DNA of 8,563 nucleotides from an uncultured delta proteobacterium (GCA_903860995.1 CAIOSS010000965.1:1-8563), one strand, 5' to 3'; numbered from the stretch's first letter, positions 1 to 5,804 are shown. Notes: generated by a model not told the origin, from the sequence alone. Numbers and translations: made by a program.

Positions 1-228
1 ACTCGGAGGTCCACCACAAGCACTCCCGGCGTGGCGTGGTGGCGTGGTGGGCCTTCCAGCTCCGGCGAGGCGCCCTACGGCGCCGCGGGCTGTAGGGCGA
101 TGTAACCCCCTCCCTCGACGGGCTCGGTCTCCCTCCGAGGGGCGAGCGCCGGCGTCAGCCGAGCGCCCGCACCTTTCGTCTTCTACTTCAGAGGACAGTT
201 TCACGCTGTTTTCCACGTATTTCCGTTC
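1..228. other. Origin-proximal non-coding region: GC-rich part plus AT-richer stretch
   Basis: I see no convincing gene here; the only long open frame on the plus strand runs antisense into the initiator gene and is Arg/Pro/Ser-rich like other shadow frames. The left part (about 1-177) is very GC-rich and has GGCGTGGT-type short repeats (about 29-51) and an inverted repeat (71-99). About 178-228 is visibly AT-richer than the rest of the window. It contains TTTTCCACG at 209-217, which matches the degenerate DnaA box TTWTNCACA at 8 of 9 positions. Next to the tandem 22-bp repeats, this arrangement of GC-rich block, AT-rich block and iterons fits a plasmid replication origin. The origin role is inferred. 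Confidence 0.5.
71..99. repeat. 8-bp perfect inverted repeat near the putative origin
   Basis: CGCCCTAC (71-78) and GTAGGGCG (92-99) are perfect reverse complements separated by 13 GC-rich bases. The structure lies about 130 bp beyond the tandem 22-bp repeats. No T-run follows on either strand, so a Rho-independent terminator is not well supported. A single-strand initiation (ssi-like) hairpin for the co-encoded primase, or a protein-binding dyad, are alternatives. Both are inference. Confidence 0.45.
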
Positions 229-294
229 CGCACGGATGGTTCAACGGCACCGCACGGATGGTTCAACGGCACCGCACGGATGGTTCAACGGCAC
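229..294. repeat. Three tandem 22-bp direct repeats (putative iterons)
   Basis: The unit starts CGCACGGATGGTTCAACGG and ends CAC. It occurs three times without mismatch at 229-250, 251-272 and 273-294, and a further CGC begins a fourth copy. A period of 22 bp is about two helical turns, so bound proteins would sit on one face of the DNA, as is typical for plasmid iterons. The array ends two bases before the stop codon of the putative initiator gene and borders an AT-richer stretch with a DnaA-box-like site. I infer an iteron-type replication origin. A short tandem duplication without function is the alternative. Confidence 0.7.
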
Positions 295-296
295 CG

Positions 297-1778
297 CTAG
301 ATGTCCCTCCGAGGGCGCCCAGGGCGTCGCTTTCGGGATGGCTTGGCAGTCGCCTCTACCTCCAAGGCGAGGGGTGACCGCGGCTTGGCGAACGTCTGGT
401 AGACCGTCGCGAGCGCATCGCTGGGCGTCAGGGTCGCGACCGCGGACGGGCCTTCGCCTTCGAGGTGCAGGTCTCCGAGCTGCCCTTCGCGCATGACCCG
501 CGGGAGACGGTCGGCGAGGGCGCGGAAGTACGCGGGGGCGCCACGGTCTCGGGTCTTCTGGAAGGCGTCTTCGCCGACTGCATCAGCGAGCTGCTGGAGT
601 GTCGCGCGGTAGTTACCGACTCGAAGCGCGGCGCCGACGCGGCGGTGCCAGACGTTCGCGATGCCCAGCGCCAGGGCCGTGTCGTCGGCTTTCAGCCGAA
701 GCACCGCTTGCGGCACCTGGACGAAGTTATCCCGCGCCAGCATCGCGATGGGCGCGTGATGGTAGGTCTTCCCCTTCGGGTCGTTCATACAGGTGATCAG
801 GAACTGGGGTTGGCGGCCCAGCTTCGGGTCGCCGAGCGTGACGTCGCCGATGCCTTCGAGCTGGATGCTCTGGAGCGTGTTGAACGCGGCCTTGAACGTG
901 CGCTCGTGTGCTGGTGGCGGTCGCAGGATGCCGCGCTTCGGTTCGCGGTACATCGGGACGCCGTAGAGGTCTCGGATGACGTGCGGAACATCTACCTCGA
1001 AGCGACCGTCGCCGAGCTCGGATTCTTCCAACAGGCTCCAGGTCGCGAGGTACGCGCGGAGTACGGCGCCGGTCAGCACCGCGCGAGCAATGACGCTGCC
1101 CTTGCCAGCCTTGCCAGTGCCACCGAAAGGCAGAGTCAGCGGGTAGCCCTTCGGAGGGACGAAGCGCCACCGCTCCAGCTCGCCGAGCGCGAACACGCCA
1201 GGCACGCGCGGCGCTCGCTCCATGCGCCCGACGCGCCCCGCGCGAGTGTCCAGGATGCCGGTGATGAGACGCGCCGGGACGCGCGCCATCTCCACGCGCG
1301 CCAGTGCCAGTGCCAGCGCTGACGAGAAGCGATCCAGCCAGTCGGCGAGCTGCACCATGGTTGGCTCGGCTTCGAGTGCTGGCACCGTGAGGTTGCGCCG
1401 CACGATCGCTGACGCGGCCCAGCTTCCTAGTGCGCCCTCGCGATGCACGGAGACTTCGTCAACGTCGTCGGTCGTCGGCGCTCGGTAGGCAGCGCCCTCT
1501 ATCACGGCCCATCGCAGCCGCACTTCGGCTTCGGCTTGAATCGCGCGCACGAGCGCCGGGTCTTCGGCTTTGAGGCTACTGGGCGCCCCTTGGATCGCCG
1601 CTCGTAGTGCGTGCATTACCGAAGGATCTTCGCCGTGTTCAACAAGCGCATCGGGCTTGCTTCTCAGTGCTTCGTTCAGCACTAAGAGTCGCGTCAGTGT
1701 CCACGCACGGGCGTAGCTCGGTGTCTGCACCAGTTCAGACCCGGCGCGGATCCATTGATCGGTGATGGATTCGATCAT
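297..1778 (-). CDS. Putative plasmid replication initiator with AT-hook-like tail
   Basis: A 493-residue protein, last gene of the leftward operon, with no family I can name confidently. Its role as initiator is inferred from position: it follows primase and helicase genes and ends at three tandem 22-bp repeats. Residues about 350-440 (NFVQVPQAVLRLKADDTALAL..., then TLQQLADAVGEDAF and AYFRAL) have the hydrophobic pattern of a winged-helix domain seen in many plasmid Rep proteins. The C-terminus (479-492) is strongly basic, with an AT-hook-like RRPGRPRR core. The glycine-rich segment 218-228 (FGGTGKAGKGS) is not a good Walker A. The ATG overlaps the helicase stop (ATGA), so translation is probably coupled; a GAGGAG sequence lies about 11 bases upstream. 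The gene is real with high confidence; the function is moderate to low. Confidence 0.6.
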   Translation of the reverse strand: MIESITDQWIRAGSELVQTPSYARAWTLTRLLVLNEALRSKPDALVEHGEDPSVMHALRAAIQGAPSSLKAEDPALVRAIQAEAEVRLRWAVIEGAAYRAPTTDDVDEVSVHREGALGSWAASAIVRRNLTVPALEAEPTMVQLADWLDRFSSALALALARVEMARVPARLITGILDTRAGRVGRMERAPRVPGVFALGELERWRFVPPKGYPLTLPFGGTGKAGKGSVIARAVLTGAVLRAYLATWSLLEESELGDGRFEVDVPHVIRDLYGVPMYREPKRGILRPPPAHERTFKAAFNTLQSIQLEGIGDVTLGDPKLGRQPQFLITCMNDPKGKTYHHAPIAMLARDNFVQVPQAVLRLKADDTALALGIANVWHRRVGAALRVGNYRATLQQLADAVGEDAFQKTRDRGAPAYFRALADRLPRVMREGQLGDLHLEGEGPSAVATLTPSDALATVYQTFAKPRSPLALEVEATAKPSRKRRPGRPRRDI

Positions 1779-3055
1779 GGCGTGTCGCTCTCCTCGACGG
1801 GCTCGGTCTTCGTGTTCGCGATGATCTCGTCGGCGACGCGCTTCGAGTCCATCGCCGAGAGATGCACCGCGATGGTCGGCGCCTTCGTCTTCGGGGTCTT
1901 CGTCTTCGCCTTCGAGGGACTGGTGCTCGGCGTGGACTCTTCGCCCTCGACGAAGAGACCGGCGCCAGGGACGAAGCCCATCGCGAAGCTCGCCGGGGGT
2001 CCGTTGCGGTTCTTCGCACAGTGCAACAGCGCGTACCGCGCGCCGAGCTTCCCGGCGTCAGAGCGCGTGCGAAGCCAGGTCGGCGCCGAGCGTCGGATGG
2101 TGTCTTCGTCGAGGGCGCCGGCCAGTCCCTCGGTTCGCTTCGCGAGCTGCTGGGCGTCGATGTCCGTGCGCATGGTCAGGATGACCGTCGCGAGGTGCGC
2201 GAGCTGGTACGACCCGCGAAGCTCCAGCCCGTCGCCGACACTCACTCCGGAAGCCGACGCCTTCGTGGTGTCGGAGGTGAACACCGCGGCGAGGTTCTGC
2301 GAATCGGCGAGCGCTTTCAGCTCTCCCACCACGGCGCTGACGCGCTCGGTCTCGTTGGCGTTCACGGCTTCGAGCGCCTTCCCGGAACGTGCGCCCATCT
2401 CCGACGCGAAGAGCCGTTGCAGCGGGTCGATGACGAGCACCACCAGGCCCGTGAAGGACAGCGCGGCGCGTACCGCTGCCACCAGATCGGCGACGTTAGC
2501 GATGGTCGCGCCACCCGCCAGCGGGCGCACGATGAAGTGCGGGTAGACGTCGCGATGGAGCACCTCCCGCGCGTCGATGTAGCGCTGGAGCACCTCGGTC
2601 TGCACCGTGTCGGAGGTGATGGTGCGCCCTTCGAGGTGATGTCCGCGGAGCACCTCGCCGAAGCCCACGGCCCACCCGGTGCCGCTCGGGTCGGCGAGGG
2701 AGAACATCTCGCGCGCCGTCGCCCGCGCCAGAATCTCGTCGGGCGCCATCTCCGCGGTGCAGTAGATCGCGACGCCACCCGACCGCGCGGCTTCGAGCGC
2801 GAGCTGGATCGCGAGCGAGCTCTTCCCGTGACCAGCAGACCCGGCGAGAGCAACGCACTCCCCTCGACGGAGACCGCCGTGGAGCATCGCATCGAGGCCA
2901 CGCATCCCGGTCTTCGCGAAGACGTCGGGCTCGCTCCATCGCGCCTCCATCTCGCTGTGAATCGTCGGCGACGGCTTGAACGGTGGGGGCGGGGCGTCGG
3001 GCGCCGTCGCGATGACGTCGCGCGTCTCGAAGGCGTCCTCGGTCTCTTCGTTCAT
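1775..3055 (-). CDS. DnaB/RepA-like replicative helicase (RecA-fold ATPase)
   Basis: A 426-residue P-loop ATPase of the DnaB/RepA hexameric helicase group. Walker A is AGSAGHGKSS (71-80, Lys78) and Walker B is LVVLVID (204-210). AEMAPDEILARA (101-112) matches the region after the P-loop in DnaB-like enzymes. RGSYQLAHLATVIL (280-293) and AKNRNGPPASFAMGF (347-361) match the late DnaB motifs, the second carrying a candidate arginine finger at Arg350. The N-terminus is short and Pro-rich and lacks the DnaB primase-interaction domain; the C-terminus is a Lys/Thr/Ser-rich tail. This size and layout resemble plasmid or phage helicases such as RSF1010 RepA. The start overlaps the primase stop (ATGA) and the stop overlaps the initiator start, so the three are one coupled unit. 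A KaiC/Rad55-like ATPase is less likely because of the DnaB-type final motif. Confidence 0.85.
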   Translation of the reverse strand: MNEETEDAFETRDVIATAPDAPPPPFKPSPTIHSEMEARWSEPDVFAKTGMRGLDAMLHGGLRRGECVALAGSAGHGKSSLAIQLALEAARSGGVAIYCTAEMAPDEILARATAREMFSLADPSGTGWAVGFGEVLRGHHLEGRTITSDTVQTEVLQRYIDAREVLHRDVYPHFIVRPLAGGATIANVADLVAAVRAALSFTGLVVLVIDPLQRLFASEMGARSGKALEAVNANETERVSAVVGELKALADSQNLAAVFTSDTTKASASGVSVGDGLELRGSYQLAHLATVILTMRTDIDAQQLAKRTEGLAGALDEDTIRRSAPTWLRTRSDAGKLGARYALLHCAKNRNGPPASFAMGFVPGAGLFVEGEESTPSTSPSKAKTKTPKTKAPTIAVHLSAMDSKRVADEIIANTKTEPVEESDTP

Positions 3056-4239
3056 GGCGTGTTCGCTTTCTTCTCGGTCAGGTCAGCCCAGTCTTTCCCG
3101 GTCGTCGGGCGCACGCGGTCGATGCGCGCGGCACCCTTGCCCAGCAGCGCTTGCGCGAGCTCGGCGACGTGGCGTTCACCCGCGGCGTCAGCGTCGAGGG
3201 CGATGACAACGACGCGCCCGCGCGCCAGCTCGCCGAGCATCGCGAGGTGCTTCGCCCAGTGCTCCACGCCAGGGATGCCAACGACGGCGCGCGGTCGGCG
3301 ATGGCGCCGCACCAGCTCGCGCATCGCCAGCGTGTCGATGGCGCCCTCTACGATCGCCAGCTCCACGCCGTCGCCGAGCTCTTCGAGCGCGTCTTCGCAG
3401 CCGTAGGGGTGTCGGATCGGTCGCCCCGTGGTCGCGACGTACTTCGGTTCGCCGTCGCGGGTCGCGCGGATCGGTCGGCGCTGGAAGGTCTCCACCGCGC
3501 CCGACACACCAGGCGCGCGCCACGGGATGACCAGCCGATGCTCGGCGAACATCCAGTCGCCGGCCTTCGAGGTGCCGCGCGTCGGGTCCGTGGCGTGCGC
3601 GAGACCTGACCGCAACCATGCGTCGCGCCCGACACGATCCACCAGCGCATCGCGCACCTCGCCGAGCCGCGCGCGGTCGCCCGGTAGCGCGCCCCATCCC
3701 ATCGCCCAGCCCGCGATGCCCCGCCCTTCGAGGTACGCGCGCACGTCAGGTTCGCCGGCGACGGGACACAGCTCCAGCAGCGCGTCGGCGAGCTCGGCGA
3801 AGGCGTCGTCGCCGAGCGGCGCGGGTCCATCGTCGCGAGGTGCTGGTGGTCTCGGCGCGCGCACGGGTCTCGGCGCCGAGCTCGAAGACCCGTCGAGGGA
3901 AGCGAGGCGAATCCCGGCGATGCGGGCGCCCTCTTCGAGCACCGCACGGAAGTCTCGGCGAGCGTCCAGCCCCGACACGATCGCCACCAGGGACAGCGCA
4001 TCGCCCGACGCGCCGCACCCGTGGCAGCGCACCGCGATGGTGCCGTCGTCGCCCCGGTAGACCGAGCACGAAGGCGTCCGCTCGTCATGCCACGGACAGC
4101 GCACCAGCAGCCCGCGCGCTTGCTTCTGGTACGACCGCGGCCCGTCGAGGAGACCGAGCGCATCGCAGATCTGCCATGCGTCGCCGAGCGCGTAGCGCAC
4201 CTCGCGAGCGTCATCGGTCAGCCCTTCGCGCGCGCCCAT
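3052..4239 (-). CDS. DnaG-type primase: CHC2 zinc finger, catalytic core and TOPRIM
   Basis: A 395-residue primase that would make RNA primers for replication of this element. The N-terminal zinc-binding domain has C48-P-W-H51 and C72-H-G-C75, followed by GASGDALSLV as in CHC2 fingers. A Pro/Arg-rich linker (about 115-145) leads to HRLVIPWR (234-241) and EPKYVATTGRPIRHPYG (264-280), which match the RNA-polymerase core of DnaG. The TOPRIM domain shows VEGAID (297-302; Glu298) and ALDADAAG (347-354; Asp349, Asp351), the metal-binding acidic residues. It is shorter than chromosomal DnaG (about 600 residues) and ends soon after TOPRIM, so the DnaB-binding C-terminal domain is absent. An AAGAGG sequence lies about 9 bases before the ATG. 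The gene starts 3 bases after the RHH stop and overlaps the helicase start. Confidence 0.9.
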   Translation of the reverse strand: MGAREGLTDDAREVRYALGDAWQICDALGLLDGPRSYQKQARGLLVRCPWHDERTPSCSVYRGDDGTIAVRCHGCGASGDALSLVAIVSGLDARRDFRAVLEEGARIAGIRLASLDGSSSSAPRPVRAPRPPAPRDDGPAPLGDDAFAELADALLELCPVAGEPDVRAYLEGRGIAGWAMGWGALPGDRARLGEVRDALVDRVGRDAWLRSGLAHATDPTRGTSKAGDWMFAEHRLVIPWRAPGVSGAVETFQRRPIRATRDGEPKYVATTGRPIRHPYGCEDALEELGDGVELAIVEGAIDTLAMRELVRRHRRPRAVVGIPGVEHWAKHLAMLGELARGRVVVIALDADAAGERHVAELAQALLGKGAARIDRVRPTTGKDWADLTEKKANTP

Positions 4240-4242
4240 CGG

Positions 4243-4695
4243 TCAGCGCCTCTTCGTCGGCTTCGCGCGTGGCGTGCTGGCGTCGTTGGCTACGGGCGTC
4301 GCGACGCTGACCTGACCATCGGCGGTGTGCAGTGCGTGCGTGACACCACCCGTCTCGGCGAGCTCGCCGTCATCGTCGTCGCCGCCCGAACGGGTGGATG
4401 CGCTGATCGTGCGCGCACCAGAAACCGCGCGAGACACGGGCGCCGTACCACCACCCGCGGGGGCCGTCGCCGACCGAGCGCGACTCGGCGCCAGTAGGTC
4501 GCGCGGATCGTTCTCGGCGACGCGGAGACCCGCACGGAGCACCAGGCGCGTGAGGGCGCTTCGGTCCAGCCCGGTACTCAACACCAGCGCTTCGAGGGCG
4601 TCATGGTCGGCGCGCTCCAGCCGTAGGTGCAGGATGCTTTCCTTCGTGGTGGTCGCTGGTGCGGGGGCGCGCTGTGGCTTCGTGGTCTTCGTCAT
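4243..4695 (-). CDS. Ribbon-helix-helix protein with disordered tail and ALHT motif
   Basis: A 150-residue protein. Residues about 20-57 (SILHLRLERADHDALEALVLSTGLDRSALTRLVLRAGL, broken here for reading as strand LHLRLE, helix DHDALEALVL, helix SALTRLVLRAGL) fit a ribbon-helix-helix DNA-binding domain. An Ala/Ser/Gly-rich, partly acidic linker (about 70-115, with DDDD) follows, then ALHTADGQVSVAT (121-133) and a basic end. An almost identical ALHT...SVAT motif and a PRD-L-P motif after the RHH occur in the protein at 7998-8563. RHH proteins usually repress their own operon or serve in partition or relaxosomes; which applies here is unknown. AGGGAG lies 9 bases before the ATG and supports this start, which sits inside the preceding small ORF. 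Only 3 bases separate its stop from the primase start. Confidence 0.75.
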   Translation of the reverse strand: MTKTTKPQRAPAPATTTKESILHLRLERADHDALEALVLSTGLDRSALTRLVLRAGLRVAENDPRDLLAPSRARSATAPAGGGTAPVSRAVSGARTISASTRSGGDDDDGELAETGGVTHALHTADGQVSVATPVANDASTPRAKPTKRR

Positions 4696-4783
4696 CGTCG
4701 TTGTCTCCCTCGTTGTCGTTCACTCGAAACGCGCACAGGGCGCGGACTGCGCCCTCTACGATCGCCAGCTCCGCGTCGGTCAT
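4601..4783 (-). CDS. Small acidic ORF coupled to the recombinase (uncertain)
   Basis: A 60-residue reading frame whose ATG overlaps the recombinase stop as ATGA, the same type of junction used by two other genes of this operon. It begins MTDAELAIVEGAVRALCAF, continues with a very acidic stretch (about residues 22-34, N/D/E-rich) and ends in a His/Pro/Ala-rich segment. Its last 95 bases overlap the start of the RHH gene in another frame. The peptide ELAIVEGA repeats the TOPRIM glutamate motif of the downstream primase, and the DNA is identical over 24 bases (4749-4772 versus 3341-3364). It could be a true small protein, a translational relay to the RHH gene, or a relic of a duplicated primase fragment. 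I recognise no family. Confidence 0.4.
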   Translation of the reverse strand: MTDAELAIVEGAVRALCAFRVNDNEGDNDDDEDHEATARPRTSDHHEGKHPAPTAGARRP

Positions 4784-5478
4784 GCCGCCGCGCGCTCCAG
4801 CACCTTCGCCACGGTCTCCGCGGCCCATCGCCCGCCGCGCTTCGTGGCGCGCCCCTCCGAGGTCAGCACGTCGGCGATGCGACGAAGGGACAGACCCTCT
4901 CCTCGAAGGGCAGCGATGCGCGCCACGGTCTCGGCTTCGGCGTCGTCGCGCACGATGCGCTGACGTCCAGCAGCGTCGGTCTCCTCGACGCGGCGCCAGC
5001 CGAGCGCATCGGCGCCGAGCACTCCACCCTGACGCCGCACCTCCACCAGCGCATCGCGCGTCCGCTCGCCGGCCGCTTCCCTCTCCCACTCGGCAACGCT
5101 GACCAACACGTTCAGCACCAGCCGACCCGCGGCGGTCTTCGTGTCGATGCAGTCGCCGACCGAGAGAAGGCTGTGTCGGTCGCCCGCGAAGTACCGCTGC
5201 ACCAGGTCGCCCATGTCGCGCACCGAGCGCGTGAGGCGGTCCAGCTTCGTGATCAGCAGACCGTCCGCGGCGCCGGCGTCGAGGAGACCGAGCGCCCGCT
5301 GGAGACCGGGGCGCCGCAACGACTTCGCGCTGACGCCTTCGTCGGCTTCGATGCCCACCAGTTCCAGCTCCATCGCGGTGCAGTACGCGGCGAGCTTCAC
5401 CCGCTGGGCGTCGAGGCTGACGCCTTCGGTTGCCTGACCCTCGCTGCTGACACGGACGTATCCAACGACCCTTCGCAT
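4780..5478 (-). CDS. Serine recombinase (resolvase/invertase family)
   Basis: A 232-residue site-specific recombinase that would cut and rejoin DNA through a covalent serine intermediate. GYVRVSSEGQ near the N-terminus holds the catalytic serine (RVS) and arginine. DGLLITKLDRLTRSVRDM (about residues 72-89) is the conserved KLDRLTR block, and AEWEREAAGERTRDAL (about 129-144) is the long E-helix region. The C-terminal part has the pattern of a short Recombinase/HTH DNA-binding domain (LRGEGLSLRRIADVLTSEG..., then RGGRWAAETVAKVLERA). It is longer than Tn3 resolvase (about 185) but far shorter than large serine integrases. At the head of a replication operon a multimer-resolution role is plausible; DNA inversion or integration cannot be excluded. 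I prefer ATG at 5478; an in-frame GTG lies at 5484. No Shine-Dalgarno is visible. Its stop overlaps the next start (ATGA). Confidence 0.9.
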   Translation of the reverse strand: MRRVVGYVRVSSEGQATEGVSLDAQRVKLAAYCTAMELELVGIEADEGVSAKSLRRPGLQRALGLLDAGAADGLLITKLDRLTRSVRDMGDLVQRYFAGDRHSLLSVGDCIDTKTAAGRLVLNVLVSVAEWEREAAGERTRDALVEVRRQGGVLGADALGWRRVEETDAAGRQRIVRDDAEAETVARIAALRGEGLSLRRIADVLTSEGRATKRGGRWAAETVAKVLERAAA

Positions 5479-5480
5479 GG

Positions 5481-5503
5481 ACACGAATATACACGGTCTG
5501 TGT
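5481..5503. promoter_or_regulatory. Candidate operator or recombination site overlapping the promoter
   Basis: ACACG occurs at 5481-5485 and 5491-5495, a direct repeat with a 10-bp period. ACAC (5491-5494) and GTGT (5500-5503) form a short inverted repeat around GGTCT. These sit over the -10 element and spacer of the leftward promoter. They could bind the RHH protein (autoregulation) or the recombinase (a res-like site next to its gene). The arms are short, so this is a weak call. Confidence 0.3.
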
Positions 5504-5513
5504 TAGAACTCAA
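5486..5513 (-). promoter_or_regulatory. Sigma70-like promoter of the replication operon
   Basis: On the minus strand TTGAGT (5513-5508) and TATATT (5491-5486) are separated by 16 bp. They match TTGACA at 4 of 6 and TATAAT at 5 of 6 positions, in a stretch much richer in A+T than its surroundings. The predicted transcription start falls at about 5478-5480, at the recombinase ATG, so the transcript would be leaderless or nearly so, in line with the absence of a Shine-Dalgarno. It is the only clear promoter I see for the whole leftward operon. Confidence 0.5.
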
Positions 5514-5537
5514 GTAAAACGTCTGTTGCTGTTCAAC

Positions 5538-5567
5538 TTGTACACACAGAACGACACGGGCGATACT
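5538..5567 (+). promoter_or_regulatory. Weak promoter candidate for the 76-residue gene
   Basis: TTGTAC (5538-5543) and GATACT (5562-5567) are 18 bp apart, in the divergent AT-richer intergenic region. The ATG of the downstream gene at 5574 begins about 7 bases after the -10-like hexamer, so this transcript too would be leaderless. The -10 match is only partial, which keeps confidence low. Confidence 0.25.
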
Positions 5568-5573
5568 AGCCCC

Positions 5574-5804
5574 ATGACGAAGCCGAGCACCCCGGAGGAA
5601 TGGCAGCGCCACGCGGAAGCCCTCGACGCCGCACTGGTGGTCCATCGCCAGCACATCGCAGCCGCGCGCCGCGCCGTCGCCGAGAACGATGATGGGCGTC
5701 TTCGCGAGGTGCTGACCGAGGTGCTGACCCGTCTCCCCTCGACGGGTCCGCGCCGAGACGAAGGCGACGGCGGGGTCAGCGAGACCTCCGGCGTCAGCGA
5801 GTAG
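5574..5804 (+). CDS. Small helical protein of unknown function
   Basis: A 76-residue protein starting MTKPSTPEEWQRHAEALDAAL. Residues about 7-52 look like two amphipathic helices rich in Ala, Arg, Glu and Leu, including the internal repeat EVLTEVLT. From about 53 on it is a Pro/Gly/Ser/Glu-rich, probably disordered tail ending VSETSGVSE. I chose ATG 5574; an in-frame TTG at 5526 would add 16 residues across the promoter region and is less likely. No signal peptide, membrane segment or metal motif is visible. The gene is transcribed away from the replication operon, with 89-95 bp between the two starts, which would suit shared regulation. I do not recognise the family. Coding status rests on position, composition and GC-rich third bases. 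Confidence 0.5.
   Translation: MTKPSTPEEWQRHAEALDAALVVHRQHIAAARRAVAENDDGRLREVLTEVLTRLPSTGPRRDEGDGGVSETSGVSE

Noticed and set aside
229..294. CRISPR array
   Set aside because: The 22-bp units are directly adjacent without unique spacers, and no cas gene is present. The same holds for the 11-bp array at 6004-6102.
44..496. Plus-strand open frame of 150 codons
   Set aside because: It has a GTG start, reads through the 22-bp repeats, overlaps the initiator gene antisense and has the Arg/Pro/Ser composition typical of shadow frames in GC-rich DNA.
1491..1512. Third copy of the ELAIVEGA motif (AVIEGAA in the initiator)
   Set aside because: Only the first 11 bases or so match the 24-bp repeat, and the protein context shows no TOPRIM pattern; chance similarity is likely.
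1862..3406. Plus-strand open frame of 514 codons opposite helicase and primase
   Set aside because: The opposite strand encodes clear Walker, DnaB and TOPRIM motifs; this frame has no recognisable motif and is His/Arg/Glu-rich, as expected from the complement of GC-rich codons.
4784..5494. Long minus-strand frame overlapping the recombinase, as one protein with the small ORF
   Set aside because: The part upstream of 4783 is an Arg/Gly-rich shadow of the recombinase. Only the last 60 codons, beginning at the ATGA junction, were kept as a tentative small ORF.
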